From Rostratula benghalensis (lineage: Eukaryota; Chordata; Aves; Charadriiformes; Rostratulidae), in contig VXAI01000195.1 in NCBI GenBank assembly GCA_013399305.1, positions 1,415,244 through 1,479,243 on the forward strand: DNA of 64,000 nucleotides, read 5' to 3'. Position 1 is the stretch's first letter; every line of letters starts with the position of its first letter. A program made the position numbers and the translations under genes. Shown here in pieces: positions 13,534 to 25,512 of this stretch. The notes below the pieces were generated by a model, which had not been told where the DNA came from, made no database searches, and worked only from the letters and a program-made list of their open reading frames with translations.

Positions 13534-16500
13534 GGGGCCGGCTGGCTTTCTTTCCAGTATGTCACGACTTCACCGGCTGTTTTCCCTTCCCTGTACCAGT
13601 ACAGGCACACTGTATGGGTGACACAGGCTTCCCTGTGCCAGTAGAGGCTACAGCCCTAGTGGGCTGTGTTACTTGGGGTTCACCCAGGAGGGCTCCCCCC
13701 AAATCCCAGGTGTCTTGAGCACTGTGGAAAAGGAGGGAAGGTCCCTGGGGCAGGTTCCCACCCTCCAGCCCCAAACTGGCAGCAGCTTCCAGCCTTTGGC
13801 CAGTGGGATGTTCCTGGAACCGGGCCACCCATGTTCCTGTACCACAGAGGCAGCATCGGACCCAGTGACTGAGCACATGGGCTGGCTCATCCACCAGTGC
13901 TGACAGTGACCCTGGCAGCTCCCACCCACAGCATCACAGGGGTCCCAGCAAATCCCAGGGGAGCATGTGAGCTTCCAAGGGGGACGGCAGTGTCCCCATG
14001 GAGCTGGCTGCCACGCCCCACCCCGTCCTCACCGAGGCCCAACATCAGTCTCTGCAGCATCTCCACACTCCATCCCCACTCTCACTGGGGCGAGAGTTCT
14101 GCTATGTCTGCCCTGCGAGGAAGGATGGATGGACAGACAGAGCAGGCTCCAAGCAGGTCACCCCACTGCATGGCAGAGGCCACAGCAGGGTCACACCAGC
14201 TCCTATTTTGCCTGGAGAAGTGGTCAAGGGCTGGCTCTGCTCCTCTGTGTGATGGATGAACTCTTGGCAGCCACAGAGCCCCAGCAGGACCGGCAAAGGG
14301 CAGGGCAGGCAGTGCCCTCCCTCCACGCTCTCCTTCACCTCAGTCACAGGGTTTCAGCCAGCAAAAGGCAAATTTTATTTCATCTCTGCACGCTGGGCTT
14401 AAGCTGTTAAAAAAAAAAAAAAAGCCAACAACAACAACAGAAAAAAACCACCCCAAAATAAATCAAAGCGTTGGGAAGTGGATTTGCAGAGAAGGAAGGG
14501 ATGCAGGGGATGGTGAAACACCTTTCATTCATGCCTGGGAATGTTAGGCTGTGAGAAAAGCCAGCTGTGTCAGGGGGAAATAAAATCCTAGGGGATGCTA
14601 CAACATGGGGCTGGGGGGCAGCTGGAGCGGGGATGTGGGCTATGGGAAGGCCTTTCCCACCACACCACTGAGCTATGGACACTCATTCTTCTTCCCTGCC
14701 CCAGTGAGCCCCTTTTAGACCTTTTCTATTCCAGACACTGAGATTTGTAAGTGCTTTTTGTAAGTGCATCAGCTGCCCTCCCTGCTGATGTGTTTATAGG
14801 AGGAGAAGCCCCCACCACGACCACCAGCTCCCTGGGTTTTCTTCTGCCTGGGACAGGCTCAAAATCCATCTGCAGGCTTTTGGAACGGGAATGCCCAGAG
14901 CCCCACTTAATCCTGCAGCTGCCAGTGTCTGTGTCAGACCTACTGACAGCCTCTGGGGACCCCATAGGAGTGAGTGAGAAGGAGCTGTGTGAAAAAATCA
15001 GCTTTTTTGGTGTTTCACCCCTGCCAGCCTCCCTGGCTCTTTGCTGGGTGAGGTCACAGCTGGAGGAGCTGTCTTATGGGACTCAGCCCATGACCACAGC
15101 CTGGTGCCAAGGAGCACGTCAGTGGGCAGAATGCCACCTCCCCGCCCTGCCCTCCCTAGGGCCGGGTGACCGCAGGTCAGGTCAGCTCACAAATCCAGGG
15201 GAAAGTTTGCTCAAGTCTTTTTTGTTGTTGTTGTTGTCGCTCTTGCTGTTTTACTTTGGTTTTTAAGGTCAATTTACGAAAAGAAGTAACTTGCTGTGAA
15301 CATGGGGCCCTCAAGCTGGTGATGCGGGGCCATTCTTGCCTGCAGCATCCACAGGGTCCAGCCTCCCCAGGAGCTGGCAATGAGTTGGAGACAATCCCTG
15401 GAGATAACAAGAGCTCCTGGTGTGACCTGTTCCTGCACTACTAAGGGCTTCCAGCTCAGCTGCCTGCAGAGAAACCCAGGCATTCTCTGGTCCCATGCTA
15501 TAGATGTAGCTGGGAGGGTGACAAGGGACAGCGGGAGCCCAGGAAGAGGTGCTGGGTTGCTCCCAATGAGGGAGGTAAGGAGATAGGGAAGGGCAAGCAG
15601 ACTGAAACAGCAGCAGGAGGGCACCAAAGTGGAGGGGGATACTCCTTTTGTCTGTTGGGGGATGTTCAGAACATCCCAACAGGGACCCTCTCCCCCGATA
15701 CCCTAATCCAGACCCAAGGTTTACCTCTGCTCACTGGTTGGGCCACCTCAAAGTTTGCTGGTGAATACACACACCCCACTCTCACACAGCTGTTTTAGGG
15801 GTGGGATACAGTCACTCACTCCTTCCCCAGCAGTCAGCACCAGGCATGTGGGTTGTTACCTCTGGTCCCACTCTGGCCACAGAGCCCCTCACTCCCTGTC
15901 ATGGCTGGAGGTGAAAGATACCCCTACACACCCATATCCAGGATCATTCCCTTCTTTCCAAGATCAAGTTGTCCTTCCCAGGAGGAATGCCTCTAATCCC
16001 TTCATGGCCACTCAGCCTGAGTGTCTGCTGGGGACTTGGTCTTGTCACCCTCTTGCTATTCCCTTCTGTCAGGGCTGTGACACGGGCTCTGTTTCTGTTG
16101 GCCTCCCTTTTCTTATCACCTCAGCTCAGGAAGTCCTCCATCAAATAATCAAGCTGCAATGAACATATTCCCACTCCCGCGTGTCCTGGCTAATTAGCAC
16201 AGCTGACCGAGTTCCCTTCATCAGTGTTAATTGGCCAGGTTTATGTCTTTGTGCCTTTCCCTCCCAGGTGTTTGTGGTGTGCTTAAGTGGTTTTAGTGCG
16301 ACAGACAGGAGAAATAAAAAGAAACTAAACACATATCCCCATACTGCATGCATCCTTACACTGACACCAGCAGCTAGGGACATGGGGGACACTGTAGTGC
16401 TCAGGGCACCAGGGAGGCTGTGAGCTCCTGAAGGCAGACCCCCAGCTTTGCAAAGTCTCTTTAGTCCTCACCAGTGATGGCCATCAGCAGCTGTGGGACT

Positions 16501-17118
16501 CCGGGCCTGACCATCCCCTCTTCCTCCACCCACAGCCCCCATCACCTGGTTTGAAGTGCCTGGTGGTATCACTGGAAAAGGAGGAGATGGTGTCTGGTTT
16601 TCTGGGACCATATCACCCAGGCTAGGGCGGGTGCTGGGGACATCCCATGGGTGGCACCTGGATGTGCTCATCCCTGCCGCGTGTTAGCGTTGGGACATGT
16701 CATTGATCCCCATGATTGTGCCCCTGGAGCTGCCCCTAGTGCCTCCAGCATGTGAGGACAGTGGCCCTGGGGCTGCAGGGCACAGCATGACCTGTGGGGT
16801 CCCTGCCCTGACTCCTGTGCCCTTCCTTGTGCTTTGGGATCACCTGCCCCAAAGGAGGATGCTCTGGTGGTGGAGACACCATCTCATGTGGGTGTGCAAG
16901 CATGCATATGCATGTGTATGTGTGTGTGTGACCAGGGCTGTCCCCAGGGAGGGGAGAGGAAGGAGGCTTTGCAGGGAGGGGAGGAGAGTTGGCTTTGTGG
17001 GGTGCGAGGAAAATGTGGGGTGGGGTGTCCCTATGATAGGTGCATGGGGATTTCCAGGGGTCTCCGTGGGAGAGCAGCAGGATTTGGGATGAGGGGAACT
17101 GGAGGAGTGGAGGTGTCT

Positions 17119-17160
17119 CGGGCCGGGGGGGGGGCGGGGGGGGGGGCGGGGGGTTTGGGG
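17119..17160. repeat. G-run with quadruplex potential on the + strand
   Basis: Long G-runs are interrupted only by single C and a TTT, within a generally G-rich stretch (16.93-17.24 kb). Several G4 arrangements are possible. Confidence 0.8.
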
Positions 17161-17593
17161 AGTGGCTGGCAGTCTGCAAGGGGATTTCGGGGGGTTGGTC
17201 TCCGTGTGGGAGGGCAGTCTCAGGGGGTGCTGGAGGCCACAGAGCTGCACCCTGAATAGAAGCACTTGGGGGGCAGGCTGGGATGGGAAGAGCATCCCTC
17301 CCCCCAGGCTTTGTCTGTCTGTTTGTGTGTCTCTTGGGGCTGCTCTGACCCTGCCCCCTCCACCCTCCCCCTCACATATGGACAGCAGCAGCAGCTTATT
17401 TTTTTTCTCCACGGTTGCAACACCCTGACTCAGGGGACATTTCTCCCTGGCTCATGTCAGACATCCCCCCAAGCAGGGAGAGGGCAGGAAGCTCATTCTG
17501 TACAGGAATGGGGGTGAGGAGGAGGGCAGGAACAGCACCCTGTCCCATAAAGCAGAGTACCTTGGGATTGGAAAAAGGAGAGTGTGTCCCTGT

Positions 17594-17772
17594 TAGTGAT
17601 GAGGAATGGTAAACAGATCCCCCCTGAGGATGGGGAAGGGTCACCAGATCCCTGCCAGTGATGGAAAAGGGTTATTGGATCCCCATTGGGGCTGGAAAAG
17701 GGTGACCAGATCCTCCAGGCTTAGGGATGGGTGACCAGATCCCTGCCAGTGATGGGTAACTGGATCCCCTCA
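17594..17772. repeat. Degenerate minisatellite, unit about 30 bp
   Basis: About six imperfect copies of a unit like GGGTGACCAGATCCCTGCCAGTGAT follow each other, with variants GGTAAACAGATCC, GGTCACCAGATCC, GGTTATTGGATCC and GGTAACTGGATCC. Confidence 0.82.
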
Positions 17773-18034
17773 GGACTGTAGCTGTGGACACCACGGTCTC
17801 CTAGGTGGGGTGTGCCAGGGTCTGCCCTGCCCTTCCCCAAAAATGCCAGCCAGGAACACACTAGTGCCACCCACAGCCATGTCAGCCTCAGCCCAAAGGC
17901 TCAGGGGACCTGAGGACAGGGGTAGCCCAAGAGCATCCCTGCTGCCGGAACCAGGCTGGGGCTCAAGCAGCCTTAGCACAACATCATCATCAGGATGGAC
18001 AAACCCCATCTGTGCCCATCCTCTTTCCACCAGA

Positions 18035-18070
18035 AATAAACACCATTTATTCAGAAGAAACCATTTTATT
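18035..18070. terminator. Back-to-back polyadenylation signals on both strands
   Basis: The hexamer AATAAA is present on the minus strand at 18051-18046 and 18070-18065 (expected for PCDHG) and on the plus strand at 18035-18040. The two nearest lie as an imperfect inverted pair around CACCA. The minus-strand use is well supported by position. The plus-strand use, for a convergent gene such as DIAPH1, is only possible. Confidence 0.5.
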
Positions 18071-19746
18071 ATTTTTTTTTCCCAAAGAAAAAAAGCAATA
18101 TAAATATTAGAGTATAAAACTTGCGTGTAACACATCGACATTGGTCTATATGGGTATAAGAAGGATATAAGCATATATATAATATATAAGTATAATTCAA
18201 TATTAGACACATTGAAAGGGCAAACGTGTTTCATTTCACGTACACTCGGACCACAGACCACATGGAAAGAAGATACAGAGAAAAATTGAAAATACTGGTG
18301 TTCACAAGTTAGTTATCAAGATTAAAAATTAAACACACCACTAAATACACAACACTAACTACGCTACCTCAGATTGCAGATTAAAAAAAATATAAAGACT
18401 ACGATTCAGCTACAGCATTTTGGGGGGAGGGGGGAGGGCAGGTGGCAGCTGCAGGGGACAGAGTGGGAACCGCTCCCAGCACAGCCAGTGCCTGGAGGTG
18501 GCTGGATCCAGATGAAACACAGTGGATGCTCCTGCTGCCCTGGGTTTTGGGGAGGGAGTGGTGGTGGGAAGATGACTGCCAGGCCAGAGCCTGGCTGAGA
18601 GGGCTGGATCTGCTCTGGTGAGTTATGTGGTAGTGATTAAAAAGGCAAAAAACAACACACACATGCTCCAGCAAACCTGGTGTGGCCTTGGCCTCTTCCT
18701 GGCCACTCTGCAGTCCCTCTCCTCCCTCTGGCTACACAAAGTCCCTCTCTGCCTTCTTGGGGGGGGGATGCTCAGAACTGCTTTAATAGGGGAAGCCAGC
18801 CCAGTGCAAGGGTGGTGGGCACATGGAGAATCTCTATTCCTTATGCTTTGATTCCCTCCATCGGGTGGAAAGCCCAATGCCAGCTGGAGAGTCACCTCCT
18901 GAGGGCTAGCCCAGTGTGGTCCCATGCAACCCCTGCCCTTTGTGACTCCAGTTCTCTGGCTTTGCAGCATCACCCCGTGCTCGCTTCCACCTCTGGCGTC
19001 CCTTCTCCAGATCTGGTCCCCGAGCACCATCCGATCCAACTGTCACTTACTCATTTGCCAACTCCTCACCGAAGCCATGTGCTGGCAGCTCTGCTGATCC
19101 CAGCCCTTTGGGCGAGGCCCCCAACAAACCCCTTTACATGGGGTCTACACCCCAAATAAAAAAGGATGAGTTTCTCCCACCCTGTTTGACTAATCCCACC
19201 ACCCACTCATCCGCCACCCCCATCCCCAGCACAGGGGCTCGGGCAGCTGCTGGCATGTTCACACCAGGCTGCATGGGCATGCATAGACTTTGTGTGGGTC
19301 GGTGGAGCTAACTGTGCTCGTGCAGGTGTGGGGTGAAGGACATGCGTGCATGCAGACACAGTGTGCAGAAACGTGAAGCATCATCCCCTCCTGGTCCCCT
19401 CAGCAGGGACCCGGCCAGATGGCTGCCTGAAAGGAGCCTGGCCACAAGGGGACTGAGACTTTCTTAGCTTTAATTCCAGAAGAACATTGACTGTACATAT
19501 AAATATTTACTGCAAAGAAGGGATGAGATGTGTCTGCTCTTCAGAGACCCCTAGAACTGCCAGGGCAGCTGCCGCACACCTAGGCACACTCCTCCATGGA
19601 ATTTCCTAACTCTCATATATCATGAGGGTTTTGTTTTGTTTTTGTCTCATATTTCAGGCCATTGGTGGTTGCACTTTAAAATAGAAAAATGTTTAGGATG
19701 TAGCTTTGCCATATTCCCTTTGACTCATGCAATATAAACACTTACC

Positions 19747-19768
19747 TTTTTTTTTTTTTTTTTTTTTT
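19747..19768. repeat. Run of 22 T (22 A in the PCDHG 3'UTR)
   Basis: Read on the transcript strand this is an internal A-run inside the PCDHG 3'UTR, 0.6 kb after the stop. Confidence 0.9.
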
Positions 19769-20385
19769 CCCAGCTAACAGGTAAGCAGGAACTGAAGCAC
19801 TCCCTACCAACTTCTCAGCAACAAATCCATCACTATCATTAACTCAGGGTGAATACTAATGGAAAGTTTGAGGAGCAAAGAACTGGAGCATGGGCTTTAA
19901 GCTAGGAACTGCCTTTTCCTCTCCTAAAAAAAAAAAAAAAAGATCGAAGGTCTATAAATTAAAAGATTTGCGTTAAAATTATTTACACTGGGCAAAGTGA
20001 AGCACAAGCCTCGTGCCTTTCTGGGAGCAAATCAGATCCAAAGAGGTGGCAGAAGATCTTCCACCCTTGCATATTCTAACACCCGAGGGATTTTATAAAA
20101 CATTAGCAAGTATTCACAGGGCACTTGTTTGCATTCAGTTTAGCTTCCAGATTGGTTTCCATCATGAGATCTAACAGCAGCAAGACACTGCTCCTAGCTC
20201 TGATGATGAGGAGATACATTCGCAACATTTCCTACTTTTTGCATCACAAAAAAAAAAAAAACCAAAAAACAAACAGCAACAACAAAAAACCCAAACAATT
20301 GACATTCGTCCTCTGGCCTGGGCTATGGTTTGGGGGAGTGCTGGAGCTGGCTGCCCTGTAGCTCTAAGGTCTCCTTCTTCTTTCT

Positions 20386-20612
20386 CTACTTCTTCTCCTT
20401 CTTCCCGGATTTCTTCTTGTTGCCTCCCGAGGAGCTGGCGCCCTTGGTGTCACGCTTGCCAGCAGCATTGGTGAGGGTGGCAGTACTGCCTGGGATGTAG
20501 ACATTCTGTCGGTAATCAGGGACATGCTGCAGGGTGAACTGGGGGCCGTAGCGGGTGCTCAGCCCCATGGTACCTGTCCCGCCGCCCAGGGTTGAGTTGC
20601 CATCAGCAGCTT
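20386..20612 (-). CDS. PCDHG@: PCDHG constant exon 3, coding part
   Basis: This is the terminal coding exon. The acceptor is CCCCTCAACAG. It completes a split Glu codon and encodes 74 further residues, including [20 protein letters not shown] and [11 protein letters not shown], ending in [13 protein letters not shown] and a TAG stop. The whole constant region is 124 residues, as in mammals. The lysine-rich end is the known gamma tail; work in mammals places phosphorylation, phosphatidylinositol binding and FAK/PYK2 contacts in this common region. A short patch before the lysines (TKGASSS) differs from the mammalian sequence I recall; the rest is nearly identical. The exon continues into a 3'UTR of about 2.3 kb. 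Confidence 0.97.
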
Positions 20613-23600
20613 CTGTTGAGGGGTAGGGGGAAAGGAGCAAAGAGAAGAGCAGATCGTTAGAGCTGACCCAGGACTGGTGGCCAAACCCTGGTGGCCCCGA
20701 AAGGCTGGGGGTCTTTGTCATCATCACTGATGACAAACCCAGACCTTGTTGCCACCAACTTTTGCTCCTCACTACCCTTCAGACCTATCATTCCATGGGA
20801 TGGCAACAACAGATGTGTTGGGGGGCAAGGTGCTGCCAAGTGCCAAGTTTGAGATTCAGGGCAGAAAGCTGGCCTCACCTCCTTGGCCGTGAGGTTGCCT
20901 GTCTTGCCCAATACTCAATGTTCTGCCACCCTCCCCAGCTGCTGCCTCACAGAAAAACACACACACACCCTGAAAGCAGCCCATTACAAACATATTGTGT
21001 GGCCACAACCATTAGTAATGCATTAAGGGAAATCCAATATTTTAAAGGTTTTTTTTTCATTGCATTTAAAACCCTGCCCCCAGTGTTTCTCCAGCCGGGT
21101 TTATTCAGGGAGCAGAGCACATGAGAGGAGAAAGAAAACCCCTCCCCTGCAATACCACAATATGGCTCTAGGAAGCCAAGCACAAAGCAAATCGATGCCA
21201 AAGTGCAGCTGATGGTCCGGATCTGGGAGCAGGGGGAGGGGAAGGCACATTCATTCCTGTCGCTTTGCAAAACCCCAGGCACAGAGAGAGCAAGCGCAGA
21301 AGGTGGGGAAGGGCCCAGAGCTCCCCACCCCCCACCCCACCGTGTTGCTGGGGCTCTGCTGGGAGGTAGAGACCAGATGGAGATTGTGAGGGATGCAGGG
21401 AGGCAGGGGAAGAAATGAGCATGGGGGGGGATGGACGGAGGCAGGGAGAGAATGAGCACAGAGGGGATGAATGGGGGCAGGGGGAGAAATGAGCACGAGG
21501 GGGGAAGCAGCAGGGCAGGAGTAATGCTGTTGCCATTAGCCACTGACTGATCTGCTCTGGCAGGAACTGCCTGTGGAAGGCTCAGGGTGGGCTCCTTGCA
21601 TGGCCCCCCCTGATAAATGATTCGCTAAAACCCTGTCTTTGCACTGGATCCTGTGGGTCCCATCTCAGCTTTTTAACTGCTTCATGCATAGGCTTATGGA
21701 CATGCTCTCCAGGGAGGTTGCAGAAGCCCAGCAACCTGAAAGGCCCAAAGCAGAGTCCAGGGCTGTTATTCCCTCCTTTTGCAAGCAAAGAGACTGAGGA
21801 AATAAAGAAAAACAGAGCAGAGACCGTGGGCTGGTCCTCTCGTGTTTTCCCTCACACCAGCTCAGAGCTGTGAACGTCTCCGTGTTGCCTTTGCTTCCCT
21901 CTGAGCAGATGGAGGTGGCTGAGCCAGCCAGAAAGCTGGACAAAAAGCTGGGCCACTTCCCACCCAACCCCTATTTCTGCCTGCACATCCCCTTGCAGAG
22001 GTTGGATGCATGAAACAACTTGCAGTTTGAAAAGTTATAGCTGTGAAGGAATGCACACAGCGAGCTCGGAAACAGGCAGGACATTGTGCAAGGAGGACCA
22101 GGGCCTGGGGGGTGGGTGTGTATGTGTGTGTGGTGTATGCATGGGACAGTGCACAAACACAGCACAACTTTGTGGGAAACACCGTTTTGTTTCCTGTGTT
22201 CACCAGGAGGAGAACTTTTCTACAGTTCTAATGGGTCCCAGACTTGGTGGGGTGACATCCTTGAGGATGTGAGTCTGGAGGAGATGTGGGTATACAGTCA
22301 GGGAGATTTATCACTAAGCCTCGCTCACCTCATGAGCAGCTTGTTGCATTAACGACCAACCCAACCCCACATCTGTCAGGGGGTTATGAATGGGGATGGG
22401 GGGTTACAAATGGGGACAGGATGGTTGGAGATGGGCTGTCAGGCCAGGCTGCAGACAGGGACCAGCTCGCAGGAAGACCATGGCCTTTGTCAGTAGGGGG
22501 CACTTCTTTTGTGAGCTCCGCCAGCTGAATGCAGCCCAGCTGGGGGCTTGGTGGGCTTGGGCACCTTCTCCTGTGCTCTCCCTTCTGGGTGCCGCTGCCC
22601 TGCTTGCCTCCTGGGCCCTTCCAGTGAGGAGGCTGGGGGGCTCCTAGTGGCACCCGGGACAACTGCCCCCCCTTAACTAGTTTGCAGTCACAGTGCAGCT
22701 TTCCTCAGGGGGGCAAAAAAGCCGTCTGTGAAGTTCCCAGCCTGTGAGTTGGTCCAGGGTGTGCGCAAAGGTCTGTTTCTAGGTAACACTGACATTAAGG
22801 GCTGAAAATAAGAGGGAACAGGGACAATAGAGGTTTATAAATGGGCACCAAGATGCTCTTGCCAAGCAGGGAGGGCACTTCATTTATTGCTGCTGGAAAG
22901 GTTACACTCAGCCTTTACCAGTAGCCAGCCATTACCCGGAATGGTCCTAAGGGGACCAAGAATTTGGACTAGGGAAAAAATAACCATTTCATGGCTCCAT
23001 GGCCCTCATGAGCAGAAGGGAGGAGAAGCTGCCCGGGGGCAGCATGTGCTGCTGCAGCGGCTGGTGGGGGCTTTCAGGAGAACCAAATATAGAATGGCTG
23101 TCCCTGCCTGTGGGCCAAGGAGCTGGAGAGAAGGACCTCCTTGGGCTGCCTGTCTACTCTCTCACCGTCTCATGGCACCCCTATAGATTATCACTAGAAG
23201 CTGGAGTATTTTAAGGACAGGATATCTGCCCTTTAGTGTCTGGTTTCCTGGAGCATCTGCCCTCCTTGGTCTGGCTTAGCAGCTGCCTCTGCTCCTTCAG
23301 ATGGCTCAAAACACTGACTTGTCATGCTGTTCCCAACTCTGAGAGTGGAAGATCCAGAGGAAGGGAGCCTGGAAAGGGAGACAGAAGCCCTACAGCAGGC
23401 TTGAAGTCTTGAGGGAAATTCGGCTCCCCATACAATCTGGTTTGGGAGGATGATTTAACCACTGGGCAAGCAATGTAACCCTCGGTGTGACAGGATCTGC
23501 AGAGGTTGGCATGTCAGGGCCTGCTCTGTCTCTTGCTGAAGCGAAAGATAACCCCTGGCACAGGGTAAGGATGCAAGCGGGGCATCACCAGCCCCTAATG

Positions 23601-25423
23601 GGGGGGACATCCCTGGCTCACGGAGCAGAGCAGCAGCAGGGGAGAAGTTTCTGCCTCCTGGGTGGGCTCTGCTTGGCGCAGGCTTGATGCTGTGTGGTGC
23701 AAATCACCATCAACCACACTCGGAGGAGCAGGTGAGCAAAAGGCACAGTGCCATCACCTGTGTCACTGTATCCCACATGCCATCCCGGAGCTCAGAGCTC
23801 AGCAATTGACAGTTGGAGATAAGGATCACTTAAACACAAAGCCTGGTGGGCAATTGGCACTGCCCCTAATCAAACCCTGCTCCAATCAACACTATTAGCT
23901 TAACAAGTGAGAGCAGAAAAAGGGGGGACACGGAGTAGGGGAGACATGAAAAGACAGTCATGGTGGACAAAGCTTATGCTGTGTGTCTATCTTGCATGGG
24001 CAAGAGAAGGATGGAATAGATGGAGCAATCCTCTCTGTGGGGCTGCAGCAGGGAAAGCCCTTATCTAGCGGATGGATCTGATTTAACTTGACCCTCTGGA
24101 CAGACTGAAGACCTGGGAGAAGTTATATGACTATCCGTGATTTGTGGATTGGGAAGGATTTACTGCAACGGGGCCTGGGGCTATGTGGAAGTCGGTGCTT
24201 AACTTGGAAGGGACCCACTCAGCTTTCTGATGCTGGAGGCTGCTCCAGCAGCAGTCAGAAAAACAGCTTTATTTGCAAGTAAGGAAACCGGATCTGGAGA
24301 AACCGAGTGATGATAACCACATGCAACCCCGGAGGTTATTTTTCCATAGTCGTTTTTCAGAGCAGAGACACGTTTTCACATTGTTTCTTTCCCTTGAGTG
24401 TAAACAGCTCCCTTGCCCAAGACCTTCATCCCCCTCCCTGGCTACAGCAGCTGTGTCTCAAGGCTGCCTGGTGCCTGCAGAGCGGCAAAGTCCAATCGCA
24501 GCAGCTTTCCAAGAAAGCAACACCAAAGCCATCCCTCCTCCCCCAGATTCCTTCTCTCCCAACAGCTCAAAGAAAACATCCTAAGCATTTTGCACAGGGT
24601 TTTATGGCTGTGCTCTTGCTTCTATTTTTAAATCAAGGAGGAAAAGATTTGGAGGTATTTATAAACAAAGGCTGTATGAAAACCAGCCTCTTTGGTAGTG
24701 CTGCACAGAGTGATAATTGCACTTCTTTCATACAAAGCCATGGAGGCCGTGAGTGTTTAGGAACACCATAAACCAGAACAAACCAACCCAAAATGACCCC
24801 AAACGAAACCCTAGTGATCATGACTGCAAAGAGCCAGCAGCAGTTGGTGGAGCAAACCTTGATGAGTCCCCAGCTCAGTGGAGGGACCCGGTGTGAGCAG
24901 AGAACACATGCCAGGGTCTCTGGACATGAGGTTTGTTCAAGATACAGAGTCAGGCATTTACTGTACTCCTGACTGAGCCTCTAGCCATAAGCAAATCTTC
25001 CAGACTTCCTACCCCCCCTCACCTTACAGCAAATTGCCACACAGCAGGCATTTCATATGCTGTGACCTTGTGGAACCACATAGTTTATAAAATATCACCT
25101 CAAGACCAGCCTTTTCATGTAACACAATCACATCCCGAACCAGATAATATTCTGCCCGGTACACAGACAGAGTGGAAGAGGTGCCCCATCTACAGCATGC
25201 CTGATGCTGATGGTTATCTGGCATCTCATCTGCCTGAATCTTTCCTGACCCCTCTCTGCTGCAGGGTAACACAGACCGCAGTGCTTTTCCACCAGGAACC
25301 ATTCATGGAGTTCACCCAGTTAACCCAGATACGTAAGTCCCACCAATAGCTTATCAAATGACATCTGAGATGTCCCTGCAAGAGCAAGTGACATGGTTTT
25401 TCCCACACACAGTGGAGACCAAC
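20613..25423 (-). other. PCDHG constant intron 2 (4.8 kb)
   Basis: This intron lies between constant exons 2 and 3. I see no exon, RNA gene or CR1 copy in it. It holds a short G-rich minisatellite near 21.4 kb, a CACA run near 20.95 kb and a GTGT-rich stretch near 22.12 kb. Several weak frames in it have no family motif. Confidence 0.8.
21391..21505. repeat. G-rich minisatellite in constant intron 2, unit about 36 bp
   Basis: Three imperfect copies of a unit containing GGCAGGG-GAGAAATGAGCA followed by a G-run and GGATG. Located about 0.8 kb upstream of constant exon 3 in transcription direction. Confidence 0.75.
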
Positions 25424-25512
25424 CATTTGCTGAAGCTAGGATCATGGCCTGGAGCATCTCCGTGTCAAACTGGTTGTTCGGCCAGGCTCCACCTTCCTCT
25501 CCATTTTGGGAG
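25424..25512 (-). CDS. PCDHG@: PCDHG constant exon 2
   Basis: This is the 89-nt second constant exon. It completes the split glycine codon and encodes [20 protein letters not shown], then QAMILASAN, with one base left for the next codon. The core [19 protein letters not shown] is the hallmark of the gamma constant region in all tetrapods. The acceptor is TTTTCCCATAG. The donor is GTTGGT, which fits the consensus poorly beyond the GT. If the intron were retained, translation would continue for 34 residues and stop near 25320, giving a different short tail. Confidence 0.96.

Larger units (their letters stand above)
6206..18024. other. Intergenic stretch downstream of PCDHG, no gene recognised
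   Basis: I looked for the end of DIAPH1, the mammalian convergent neighbour, and found no peptide of it. A plus-strand AATAAA at 10996-11001 in an AT-rich context could end a plus-strand transcript, but nothing coding precedes it in view. In mammals the region just downstream of PCDHG holds distal enhancers of the cluster; nothing in the sequence alone shows them here. The stretches 3331-4129 and 4656-5869 are likewise without recognisable content. Confidence 0.55.
18025..20385 (-). other. PCDHG@: 3'UTR of all PCDHG transcripts
   Basis: This stretch follows the stop codon without any coding sign, and its length (about 2.3 kb) is near that of the mammalian gamma 3'UTR. On the minus strand AATAAA occurs at 18070-18065 and at 18051-18046, so cleavage is expected near 18.02-18.05 kb. 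The last 400 bases are AT-rich (including a TATATATAATATATAAG-type stretch near 18.17-18.19 kb), as in many regulated 3' ends. The transcript strand has an internal run of 22 A (19768-19747) and U-runs (from the + strand A-runs near 19.93 and 20.25 kb). The exact end is inferred from signals only. Confidence 0.7.

Noticed and set aside
12866..13621. Plus-strand frame of 251 codons spanning the first gap
   Set aside because: The frame is open partly because of the 115 N; the translated flanks have no recognisable motif.
14751..15266. Plus-strand frame of 171 codons
   Set aside because: Compositionally ordinary, ends in a simple-sequence stretch, and matches no family I know, including the DIAPH1 end I looked for.
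20125..20361. Small plus-strand frame inside the 3'UTR
   Set aside because: It lies antisense within the PCDHG 3'UTR and contains an A-run; no motif supports it.
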